DNA of 39,249 nucleotides. It comes from a virus. The position numbers and the translations under genes are program-made. The DNA lies in IMG/VR virus record IMGVR_UViG_3300045242_000089, positions 1-39,249 of that record. One strand, written 5' to 3'. Positions 30,436 to 36,336 of this stretch are shown here, piece by piece; position 1 is the first letter of the stretch; each line of letters opens with the position of its first letter. Below the pieces are notes generated by a model. The model did not search any database, was not told the DNA's origin, and saw only the letters and a list, made by a program, of their open reading frames with translations.

Positions 30436-31350
30436 ATGGATAAACCGCTGCCCGCGCCGCTCGTTCCAGCCGAGGTAGATTTACGCGATTTTCCGTACAT
30501 GCCGCTCGACATTGAACGGCTGATGCAGTCGGATTTCTGGGCGCTTTCAACCCCCGAGCAATTCAAAGCCGGACTGGCGCTGTGGTGTCACGCATGGCAC
30601 GCGATACCCGCGGGATCGCTTGACGTCAACGAGAAAGTGCTCGCTTTACATTCAGGGGCCGGCATACGCTGGAGGTATGTACGTGACTTCGCTTTACACG
30701 GCTTTATTCTGTGCTCAGACAACCGCTATTACCATCCTGTAATCGCAGAAAAGGCAATAGAATCATTCAGAAAGCGCAAAAGCGCCAGCAAGAAGGCGAA
30801 AGCCGCCGCGAACGCACGATGGATGCTTGAAGCAGTGCATAAGCAATGCACAAGCAATGCTCCAAGCAATGCTCCAAGCAATGCACAAGCAATGCTTGAA
30901 AATGCTAAGAGAAGAGAAGAGAAGGGAAGAGAAGGGAAGGGTTTACCGAGCACCGTACTTAATCAGCCCGAAAAGCCGAACCCGAAAACCCGAAAACCCA
31001 AACCCCTCCCCGAAGAGATTCCAAAACCCGAACCCCCGAAAACCAGATGGTGGGACACGGATGCCGGAGTCGTTTCGACCGCCAAAACCCTCAACCTGCC
31101 GTCAATCACCGGTGAAACCATCCACGCCATGAAAGATCGGTGCTTCGCCGAGATCGAGCGACTCAAAGCCGCAGGCGCAACCCCGCTGCCAGCCATCAAA
31201 CCACCGTCCTGCGCTCGCTGCGGTACACCGTTCGCCAACGGCGGATTCACGTCCATGTCCAGCGGCAACGTGTGTAACCCGTGCTATGCCGCCTACCTGC
31301 GTTCTGAATGGCAACCGCCTCAACCCGCTCAGACTCCACCGGCAGTCTGA
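30436..31350 (+). CDS. DUF1376 (YdaU-like) replication-type protein with internal iterons
   Basis: 304 residues. Residues 15-110 match DUF1376: DLRDFPYMPLDIERLMQSDF, WALSTPEQFKAGLALWCHAW, RDFALHGFILCSDNRYYHPV, IAEKAIESFRKRK. This domain is found in phage proteins at the replication-initiator position. A low-complexity part (SNAPSNAPSNAQA) corresponds to DNA repeats. It is followed by a Lys/Pro-rich linker and a C-terminal zinc ribbon (CARCGTPFANGG, SGNVCNPCYAAY). It probably binds the origin inside its own gene, as lambda O does; that is inference. No helicase or primase gene is evident nearby. Confidence 0.8.
   Translation: MDKPLPAPLVPAEVDLRDFPYMPLDIERLMQSDFWALSTPEQFKAGLALWCHAWHAIPAGSLDVNEKVLALHSGAGIRWRYVRDFALHGFILCSDNRYYHPVIAEKAIESFRKRKSASKKAKAAANARWMLEAVHKQCTSNAPSNAPSNAQAMLENAKRREEKGREGKGLPSTVLNQPEKPNPKTRKPKPLPEEIPKPEPPKTRWWDTDAGVVSTAKTLNLPSITGETIHAMKDRCFAEIERLKAAGATPLPAIKPPSCARCGTPFANGGFTSMSSGNVCNPCYAAYLRSEWQPPQPAQTPPAV
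30830..30895 (+). repeat. Iteron-like repeats and purine tract: candidate replication origin
   Basis: AAGCAATGC occurs at 30841, 30852, 30864, 30876 and 30887, with a degenerate AAGCAGTGC at 30830: six copies at 11-12 base spacing, one per helical turn. Immediately downstream (30907-30941) is a purine-only strand of GAAGA/GAAGG repeats. Direct repeats next to an easily distorted tract inside an initiator-type gene is the lambda-ori arrangement. Confidence 0.6.
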
Positions 31351-31522
31351 GCAAAACCCCGATCGACTGCGCGCGCTTCGCGCTTGCTGTGTGTCTGGAT
31401 TTTTACGCGGGGCATTCCGCACCAAAACAGGGCAGCCAAGGATTTGACCGTTAGGCCGGCGGACCATTTTGCCGCCGCCGGCAAAGGGTAGGGGCAAATT
31501 GCCTACCCCCTGTGCGTAAATC

Positions 31523-31531
31523 TGTGGATAA
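31523..31531 (-). promoter_or_regulatory. DnaA box
   Basis: TGTGGATAA is the exact complement of the consensus TTATCCACA. It lies in a hairpin-rich gap about 600 bases after the iteron array, so host DnaA could take part in replication or control. A single 9-mer could occur by chance. Confidence 0.45.
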
Positions 31532-31621
31532 CTGCGGGTAACTTTTTGCGCTATAGTTGCGCTGTGCGTTCCGACGGGAGCGCGCACGTTGTTCCCAGGC
31601 CGCCGGCGGCGCTCGTATCGC

Positions 31622-31656
31622 TGCTGGCGCCTTCAACCCATACGAGGGGGCCAGCG
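31622..31656 (+). promoter_or_regulatory. Shine-Dalgarno-sequestering hairpin
   Basis: TGCTGGCGCCTTC (31622-31634) pairs with GAGGGGGCCAGCG (31644-31656) with one internal mismatch and two G-U pairs, loop AACCCATAC. The whole SD (GAGGGGG) is inside the stem; the start codon at 31658 is just outside. Confidence 0.6.
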
Positions 31657-31657
31657 C

Positions 31658-31852
31658 TTGAAAAAGTGGTGCCCAGGCTGCCAAGCCAAACTGCCCGGCC
31701 GCGCGTTCGGCGACAACAAGTCCACGAAGGATTTGAAGATGCCGTATTGCCGCGAGTGCATGGCCAGGATCGTCCGCGAGCATCGGGTGCGCGTGGGGAA
31801 GACGCAGCCGGGGAGAAAAGTGGGCCGCCCTCGTAAGGCGGCGGCACCATGA
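31658..31852 (+). CDS. Zinc-ribbon plus AT-hook small DNA-binding protein
   Basis: 64 residues from TTG 31658, eight bases after GAGGGGG. KKWCPGCQAKLPGRAFGDNK and MPYCRECMARIVREHRVRVG give two CxxC pairs for a zinc ribbon. The C-terminus GRKVGRPRKAAAP contains the AT-hook core GRPRK, which binds the minor groove of AT-rich DNA. The combination suggests a small architectural or regulatory DNA-binding factor. A longer ORF starting at 31589 would put the SD region inside the coding sequence and is rejected. Overlaps the next gene by ATGA. Confidence 0.7.
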   Translation: MKKWCPGCQAKLPGRAFGDNKSTKDLKMPYCRECMARIVREHRVRVGKTQPGRKVGRPRKAAAP

Positions 31853-32265
31853 GCGGACGATGGCTCACCGAGGCGCAGGTCGAGCAGCACCAGCGCAAAT
31901 TCGGCAAGGTGTCGCTCGTGACGCTGGCGGCGAAGGCGAGGCTTGCGCCGGTAAAGCGGGCGACCCGCAGCGACCTGGAGGCCGAGCTTGAGCGGCAAAT
32001 CGCCTCGGCTGGATTGCTTGGGGCGAAGTACGACTGCGTTTATCTCGTCGGCAGCCGTTGCCGTGCCGACATCCTGTTCGAGGCGCAGCGGCTCGTGGTG
32101 GAGGTGCAGGGCGCGGTGCATCGCATCAAAGGCAAGGCGCACGCCGATATCCGCAAAGCCGCCGAATCGCTGCTCCAGGGTTATCGATTGCTCCCGGTAG
32201 ACAAGGACTCGATTTATGATGGTTCCGCACTGCGCTGGATTCAGCAATTACTGAAAGGAGGATGA
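31849..32265 (+). CDS. PD-(D/E)XK-type endonuclease (VSR/DUF559-like)
   Basis: 138 residues from ATG 31849. RSDLEAELERQIASAGLLGA, then SRCRADILFEAQRLVVEVQG give an E...D-x(n)-ExQ arrangement, the catalytic core of VSR/DUF559-like restriction-fold nucleases. HRIKGKAHADIRKAAESLLQ and GYRLLPVD complete the fold. It is probably a structure-specific nuclease used in replication or recombination (resolvase role), placed after the replication genes. The exact substrate is not readable from sequence. Confidence 0.72.
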   Translation: MSGRWLTEAQVEQHQRKFGKVSLVTLAAKARLAPVKRATRSDLEAELERQIASAGLLGAKYDCVYLVGSRCRADILFEAQRLVVEVQGAVHRIKGKAHADIRKAAESLLQGYRLLPVDKDSIYDGSALRWIQQLLKGG

Positions 32266-32267
32266 GC

Positions 32268-32570
32268 ATGGCCGAAGCACAGCAGGACGACCTGACCTAC
32301 GAAAACTTGAGCGTGAGCAACTTTGCCGCGCGTCAGAAAGGCATGCACCTGAGCGAAATAAAGGCTGCTCTGCCGGAACTGGAGGCCGCGTGCAATCGCG
32401 CGATAGAAGCGAGCGAGGCATTCTCCGACCTTTGCACGCTGATCGGGTTGAAGGCGCACACTGACGCGGCAGTGGTCAAGACCTTTGTCACGGCACGCTG
32501 CAAGGACACCGAAGCGAAGAATCTGAACAAGGCCGAGCAGCTTCAAATCCTCTTCGGCGAATTCGAGTAG
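32268..32570 (+). CDS. Conserved-type small helical protein
   Basis: 100 residues from ATG 32268, six bases after AAAGGAGG; the ATG at 32262 abuts that site. The sequence is soluble and helical (GMHLSEIKAALPELEAACNR, AIEASEAFSDLCTLIGLKAH) with an acidic end (LNKAEQLQILFGEFE). The layout suggests a compact helical bundle. Not recognised. It may be a regulator preceding the late genes, but there is no HTH. Confidence 0.65.
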   Translation: MAEAQQDDLTYENLSVSNFAARQKGMHLSEIKAALPELEAACNRAIEASEAFSDLCTLIGLKAHTDAAVVKTFVTARCKDTEAKNLNKAEQLQILFGEFE

Positions 32571-32574
32571 CGCC

Positions 32575-33057
32575 GTGGATGTCAAGCTAGAGGACTTCCG
32601 CGCGCTCCTGGGCGTCGCGCAACTTGCGGCAGGAATGATCGTCAGCACCGGCGAGCGGCACGCGCCTATCGTTTTCGGCGCAAAGATCGCGGGCGCCGGA
32701 AAGTACGGCCTCATGACGCCAATCCTTTGCCGGAACGAGAAAAAGAGCGATCTCGTCGATGCGCGCAACATGCTCAACGTGCTGCTCTCCAAGCGCGTAA
32801 TCGACATAGGAATCTTCGTTTGCGAATCGTGGGTGCTGAGTGAAGGCACAGACGCCGAGAGAGCGGAAGCGGACGAGAACGGCCTTGAGCACAACCCGAA
32901 GTCCATAAGCGGCATCGTCATGATGATGTATTCGCGCGACGAGGAGCACTGCGTAATCAACCCAATCGAGGAAGGCCCGCCGCGCAAGATGGTGCGTGGC
33001 AACATCAAACCGGACGGCGTGGTCGAAAGCGGCAGGCTGTCGATGTATGCCGGCTGA
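32575..33057 (+). CDS. Unknown protein before the late control region
   Basis: 160 residues from GTG 32575, four bases after the previous stop. Alpha/beta composition: AGKYGLMTPILCRNEKKSDL, RVIDIGIFVCESWVLSEGTD, SISGIVMMMYSRDEEHCVIN, RGNIKPDGVVESGRLSMYAG. There is no signal peptide, membrane helix or recognised motif. It is the last gene before two matched operator-like dyads and a structured leader. Function unknown. Confidence 0.65.
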   Translation: MDVKLEDFRALLGVAQLAAGMIVSTGERHAPIVFGAKIAGAGKYGLMTPILCRNEKKSDLVDARNMLNVLLSKRVIDIGIFVCESWVLSEGTDAERAEADENGLEHNPKSISGIVMMMYSRDEEHCVINPIEEGPPRKMVRGNIKPDGVVESGRLSMYAG

Positions 33058-33099
33058 CCGCCGCACAAAATGCCTCAGGAATGCCGCCGGAAGCAAATT

Positions 33100-33178
33100 C
33101 CGCTTAACCAGGCTAAGCGGATTTGAAAGAGCGTGCTAAACTGACCCTATCTCACGTCCGCTTGATTTGGTTAAGCGG
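33100..33178. promoter_or_regulatory. Pair of 21-bp operator-like dyads at the start of the late region
   Basis: CCGCTTAACCAGGCTAAGCGG at 33100-33120 and, on the other strand, CCGCTTAACCAAATCAAGCGG at 33178-33158 share 16 of their end bases and identical length. They are in opposite orientation, 58 bases centre to centre. TTGAAA at 33124-33129 lies between them, with a poor -10. They could be operators of the late promoter or RNA hairpins for antitermination. Confidence 0.55.
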
Positions 33179-33211
33179 AAGGCACTGAAAAGCCTAATCG
33201 GAGCGTCCTTG

Positions 33212-33310
33212 AACCTTTCCGCCCTCCACGTACCCATTGACCCAAGTCAGGTCTCCATGCCTGCGCTCCGGGAATTTTCAGCTTTGGGCGACGTGGAGGC
33301 CGAAAGGGTT
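33212..33310 (+). promoter_or_regulatory. Long-stem leader hiding the ribosome-binding site of the 33316 gene
   Basis: AACCTTTCCGCCCTCCACGT (33212-33231) pairs with ACGTGGAGGCCGAAAGGGTT (33291-33310) over about 18 pairs with two bulges and one mismatch, closing a 59-base loop. AAAGGG (33303-33308), the SD for ATG 33316, is in the stem. Confidence 0.6.
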
Positions 33311-33315
33311 TAACC

Positions 33316-33657
33316 ATGACGAATGAAGGGTTGAAGAAAGCGCGCGAAAAAATGGCCGCGATGCGCGCGGCTGGAATCAAACCGCAACCGGCGGCAAAAC
33401 AGGAGAGAACCGCAGAACAGCAGCAAAAGGTGGATGCTTATGTGGAAAATATCCCCGTATCTGCCCGCAACATCTGCCAGAAAGCGTTTGCTGGCGAAGG
33501 TGGCGCGATGAACGCAATTCGTGCGAAATGCTTGGACTGTTCGTGCTGGCAACGGGAGGAAATCACCTATTGCCGCGTTTTTGCGTGCCCACTGTGGAAG
33601 TGGCGCCCGTATCAACCTGGGACCGGCGACAGCGAACCGGAAACAGCCGCAATTTGA
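33316..33657 (+). CDS. Zinc-motif phage protein upstream of packaging genes
   Basis: 113 residues from ATG 33316. The N-terminus is basic and disordered (KKAREKMAAMRAAGIKPQPA). The C-terminal half has the conserved phage pattern AKCLDCSCWQREEITYCRVF, ACPLWKWRPYQPG, with five or six cysteines for one zinc site. Homologous-looking proteins are common just upstream of small terminase genes in proteobacterial phages; the role is unknown. Its SD is hidden in a long stem, so expression is probably controlled post-transcriptionally. Confidence 0.75.
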   Translation: MTNEGLKKAREKMAAMRAAGIKPQPAAKQERTAEQQQKVDAYVENIPVSARNICQKAFAGEGGAMNAIRAKCLDCSCWQREEITYCRVFACPLWKWRPYQPGTGDSEPETAAI

Positions 33658-33689
33658 CATCCGCCGCCATTTGTGGCAAAAATGCGCGC

Positions 33690-34028
33690 ATGTTCAAGCC
33701 TTTGCATGATTTTTTGCTGGTAAGGCCCGAGAAAACGCCGGAATTCTCGCCGCTCGTCGTCATTTCCAAGGACCGCATGAACCGAGGCACCGTCGTTGCC
33801 GCTGGCCCCGGCAAGTGGTTGCGAATTAAGTCCGGGCTGATCCACGAACCAGAATCAGGCGTGTTCCTGCCGAACACGGTCAAGGTCGGAGACTTTGTGA
33901 CCTATACCGATTTGGATATCTTTCCGAAGTGGCGCGAGCGCGATGGAATGGAACAGTTCACACTGATCCAAGAGGCTGATGTTTGCTGGATCGAAGAACG
34001 CGAACCGGAGCAACAACGTGCCGCTTAA
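33690..34028 (+). CDS. GroES-like co-chaperonin
   Basis: 112 residues from ATG 33690. It shows the Cpn10 pattern: FKPLHDFLLVRPEKTPE at the start (compare 'PLxDRVLVKR'), a loop region SPLVVISKDRMN, RGTVVAAGPGKW, then VKVGDFVTYTDLD and a closing QFTLIQEADVCWIEE (compare 'LIMRESDILAIVE'). The mobile-loop region is shorter or altered compared with host GroES. Phage co-chaperonins such as T4 gp31 replace GroES to fold a large coat protein; placement just before terminase and capsid genes fits that role. A longer ORF starting at 33528 is a frame overlap. Confidence 0.82.
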   Translation: MFKPLHDFLLVRPEKTPEFSPLVVISKDRMNRGTVVAAGPGKWLRIKSGLIHEPESGVFLPNTVKVGDFVTYTDLDIFPKWRERDGMEQFTLIQEADVCWIEEREPEQQRAA

Positions 34029-34055
34029 AAAATCAGCAGATTGAATTGAACTCAA

Positions 34056-34349
34056 GTGGCAACAAGTGGTGCACAACCTGGGAATAACAACGAAGTCAAA
34101 GGCAAGCGGTGGTATGCCGCCATTGACCGCGCGCTAGCAAAGCGTTCTCGTGTTTCTGGGATCGCGGCTCTTGATGAACTCGCCGATAATCTGCTGGAAT
34201 TATGCGCTCAGAAAGATTTGGGCGCGTTGCGTGAACTCGGAGACCGGTTGGACGGGAAATCGCCGCAAGCAATTACTGGTGATGGTGGCGGCCCGCTTAT
34301 CGTCCAGATTCTGAAATTCAGCGAATCCGATAAAACCGATGCCGGATAA
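34056..34349 (+). CDS. Terminase small-subunit candidate
   Basis: 97 residues from GTG 34056. GAQPGNNNEVKGKRWYAAID and RALAKRSR, then IAALDELADNLLELCAQKDL and GALRELGDRLDGKSPQAIT match a family of small basic proteins directly upstream of TerL in many podoviruses and siphoviruses. The basic N-terminus could bind the packaging site. A classical HTH is not obvious, so the terminase role is inferred from position. Its stop overlaps the TerL start by 11 bases. Confidence 0.7.
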   Translation: MATSGAQPGNNNEVKGKRWYAAIDRALAKRSRVSGIAALDELADNLLELCAQKDLGALRELGDRLDGKSPQAITGDGGGPLIVQILKFSESDKTDAG

Positions 34350-35715
34350 TTGCATCCGCTTGCCGGCGCATGATTGGCGACCGCGGCCGTATCAGATGCC
34401 GGCCTGGGAAGCGTTGGAGGGCGGAATCAAACGCATCGCGCTTGCTTGGCATCGGCGCAGCGGTAAGGACGACATCGCACTGCACTGGACCGCATGCGCT
34501 GCTATGCAGCGCGTAGGCGCCTACTGGCACATGCTGCCAGCAGCGAATCAAGCGCGCAAAGCGATCTGGGACGCGGTGAATCCAAATACGGGCCGGCGCC
34601 GCATTGACGACGCATTCCCGAATGAGATATGCGAGCAGCGGCGCGAACAGGATATGTTCATTCGCGTGCGCGGTGGTTCGACGTGGCAAGTCGTAGGTTC
34701 GGACAATTTCAATTCCCTACTAGGTTCTCCTCCTGTCGGCGTGGTATTCAGCGAATATGCACTCGCCGATCCTTCCGCATGGGCATTGCTCCGTCCGATA
34801 CTGGCAGAGAATGGCGGATGGGCGCTGTTCATTTCGACTCCGCGTGGGCGCAACCATTTCGCAAAGCTGGTGACGTTCGCAATGAACGACGCTGACTGGT
34901 TCGGGCAAATTCTTAACGTAGAACAAACGAACGTTATATCGAAGGAAACGATTGACCGCGAGCGGCGAGAACTCACAGCGGAGCGCGGCAAGAAAGAGGC
35001 GGATGCGATCGTTGCTCAGGAATATTACTGCGACTTCGACGCCGCGTTGCCGGGCTCGTATTACGGCGAACTTATGTCGCGCGCAGAACGCGAAGGGCGT
35101 ATCGGATTGTTTTCGCATATACCGAATCTGCCTGTTGGCACCGCATGGGATTTGGGCATCGGCGACAGCACGGTGATTTGGTTTTTCCAGCAGCCGCCAT
35201 CTGGCCGCGTGCGATTAATCAACGTACTTGAGGGTTCCGGTGTCGGGTTGGACTGGTACGCGAAAAAACTGGCGGAGGTGCCGTATGTGTACGCCGATCA
35301 CATCTGGCCACACGATGGGGACAATAGCGAACTTGGGACCGGCACAACGCGGCGCAGAACGGTTTTTTCCCTGGGTATCAAAGTGCGAGTACTCGAACGC
35401 GATGCAGTTGATGACGGCATCCAGGCGGTGCGGCAAATGCTGCCATTGTGCGAGTGGAACACGGAACCGCTGCCGTTCGCAGATGAAACGATGGAGCAAT
35501 CACGGGCACGGATGGACCGGGCACTAGACGCGATGCGGCAATACCGGCGCGTATGGGACGAAAAGATACAACGGTTCGGGGATGCGCCATTGCACGACTG
35601 GACATCGCACACAGCGGACGCTAAACGCTATCTGGCGCGAGGACGCATTCCGTTTCCGAATCAGCGGCCGATTCCACAAACCGTTGAAGAAGTGCCGTCT
35701 CACTGGATGGGGTGA
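34339..35715 (+). CDS. Terminase large subunit (TerL)
   Basis: 458 residues from ATG 34339. ATPase: Walker A WHRRSGKD at about residues 37-44, Walker B VGVVFSEY at about 133-140, coupling motif FISTPRG at about 164-170. Nuclease: first acidic residue in AWDLGIGDSTVIWF near residue 271, a central YADHIWPHDGDN and a late DWTSHTADAKRYL. It pumps DNA into the prohead and cuts concatemers. It uses an RRSGKD-type Walker A rather than that of P22 gp2, although the surrounding head genes are P22-like. A circularly permuted, headful mode fits the circular assembly. Confidence 0.95.
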   Translation: MPDNCIRLPAHDWRPRPYQMPAWEALEGGIKRIALAWHRRSGKDDIALHWTACAAMQRVGAYWHMLPAANQARKAIWDAVNPNTGRRRIDDAFPNEICEQRREQDMFIRVRGGSTWQVVGSDNFNSLLGSPPVGVVFSEYALADPSAWALLRPILAENGGWALFISTPRGRNHFAKLVTFAMNDADWFGQILNVEQTNVISKETIDRERRELTAERGKKEADAIVAQEYYCDFDAALPGSYYGELMSRAEREGRIGLFSHIPNLPVGTAWDLGIGDSTVIWFFQQPPSGRVRLINVLEGSGVGLDWYAKKLAEVPYVYADHIWPHDGDNSELGTGTTRRRTVFSLGIKVRVLERDAVDDGIQAVRQMLPLCEWNTEPLPFADETMEQSRARMDRALDAMRQYRRVWDEKIQRFGDAPLHDWTSHTADAKRYLARGRIPFPNQRPIPQTVEEVPSHWMG

Positions 35716-35718
35716 AGA

Positions 35719-35931
35719 ATGGGCGCGGATCGAGAATATCTAATCAATGAAGATCGTTGGATTGATGGCGATGAACTCGCACAATATAGGAACAAAGTAG
35801 CGATGATTCGCGCGGCCGATCCTTATCGCGCGTGCAGGCAGGACATTTTTAATGCCACTCGCGCTTATCCGATTGATATTCGTATAAAGGCTTTGGAAAA
35901 AACCTTAGAAGATGAGCGCGGAATATCATGA
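35719..35931 (+). CDS. Small unknown protein after TerL
   Basis: 70 residues from ATG 35719, four bases after TerL. It is charged and helical (INEDRWIDGDELAQYRNKVA, YPIDIRIKALEKTLEDERGI). Slightly AT-rich. Not recognised; it overlaps the next gene by ATGA. Confidence 0.6.
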   Translation: MGADREYLINEDRWIDGDELAQYRNKVAMIRAADPYRACRQDIFNATRAYPIDIRIKALEKTLEDERGIS

Positions 35932-36185
35932 ACGAAGAACCGTTTTTTATTCCCGCGTGGGCCACAAACGCACTCGGCCAAAAGCAAGCGCGCGAAGTTG
36001 CCGACGTTGCGCAGGAATTGCAACTGCTGCGCGCGTTTTTCCAATCCTGGGAAAAGTTGCACGCGATCCAGAATAAGCCAGAGAATAAGCACAAGATGGA
36101 GCAGGCCGCGCAAACTCTCGTTGATGCCGCCGATGCAATCAGGATGGCGCGCGGCACGGTGATTGAAGGGAACGCGAATGGCTGA
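35928..36185 (+). CDS. Small helical protein between terminase and portal
   Basis: 85 residues from ATG 35928. Two helices (REVADVAQELQLLRAFFQSW and KHKMEQAAQTLVDAADAIRM) form a probable hairpin. Not recognised. It overlaps both neighbours, the next one by 8 bases. Confidence 0.62.
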   Translation: MNEEPFFIPAWATNALGQKQAREVADVAQELQLLRAFFQSWEKLHAIQNKPENKHKMEQAAQTLVDAADAIRMARGTVIEGNANG

Positions 36186-36336
36186 CGCGAAAGAGTTGGC
36201 TGCGGCTTTGAATAAACTAATACATGCTTGCGAAGATCAGATAGACGATTACGGCAATATAGATACAGCATGCATTGAGGGGAAAAAGTTGTTGCCTGAT
36301 TACAACGAAACGCCAATCTTTACCGAGTACGGCTAA
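36178..36336 (+). CDS. Small acidic protein before portal
   Basis: A 52-residue ORF, MADAKELAAALNKLIHACED then QIDDYGNIDTACIEGKKLLP. ATG 36178 lies inside the previous gene and the stop shares one base with the portal start (TAATG), so it fits the chain of coupled genes. It is acidic, with two cysteines, and AT-rich. Not recognised. Confidence 0.6.
   Translation: MADAKELAAALNKLIHACEDQIDDYGNIDTACIEGKKLLPDYNETPIFTEYG

Larger units (their letters stand above)
31351..31657. other. Noncoding control region with hairpins and DnaA box
   Basis: No gene is supported over these 307 bases. GCCGGCGG (31455-31462) pairs with CCGCCGGC (31475-31482). GGGTAGG...CCTACCC forms a bulged hairpin (31486-31508). 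TGTGGATAA (31523-31531) is a perfect DnaA box. The end of the region (31622-31656) forms a stem covering the ribosome-binding site of the next gene. Confidence 0.55.
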
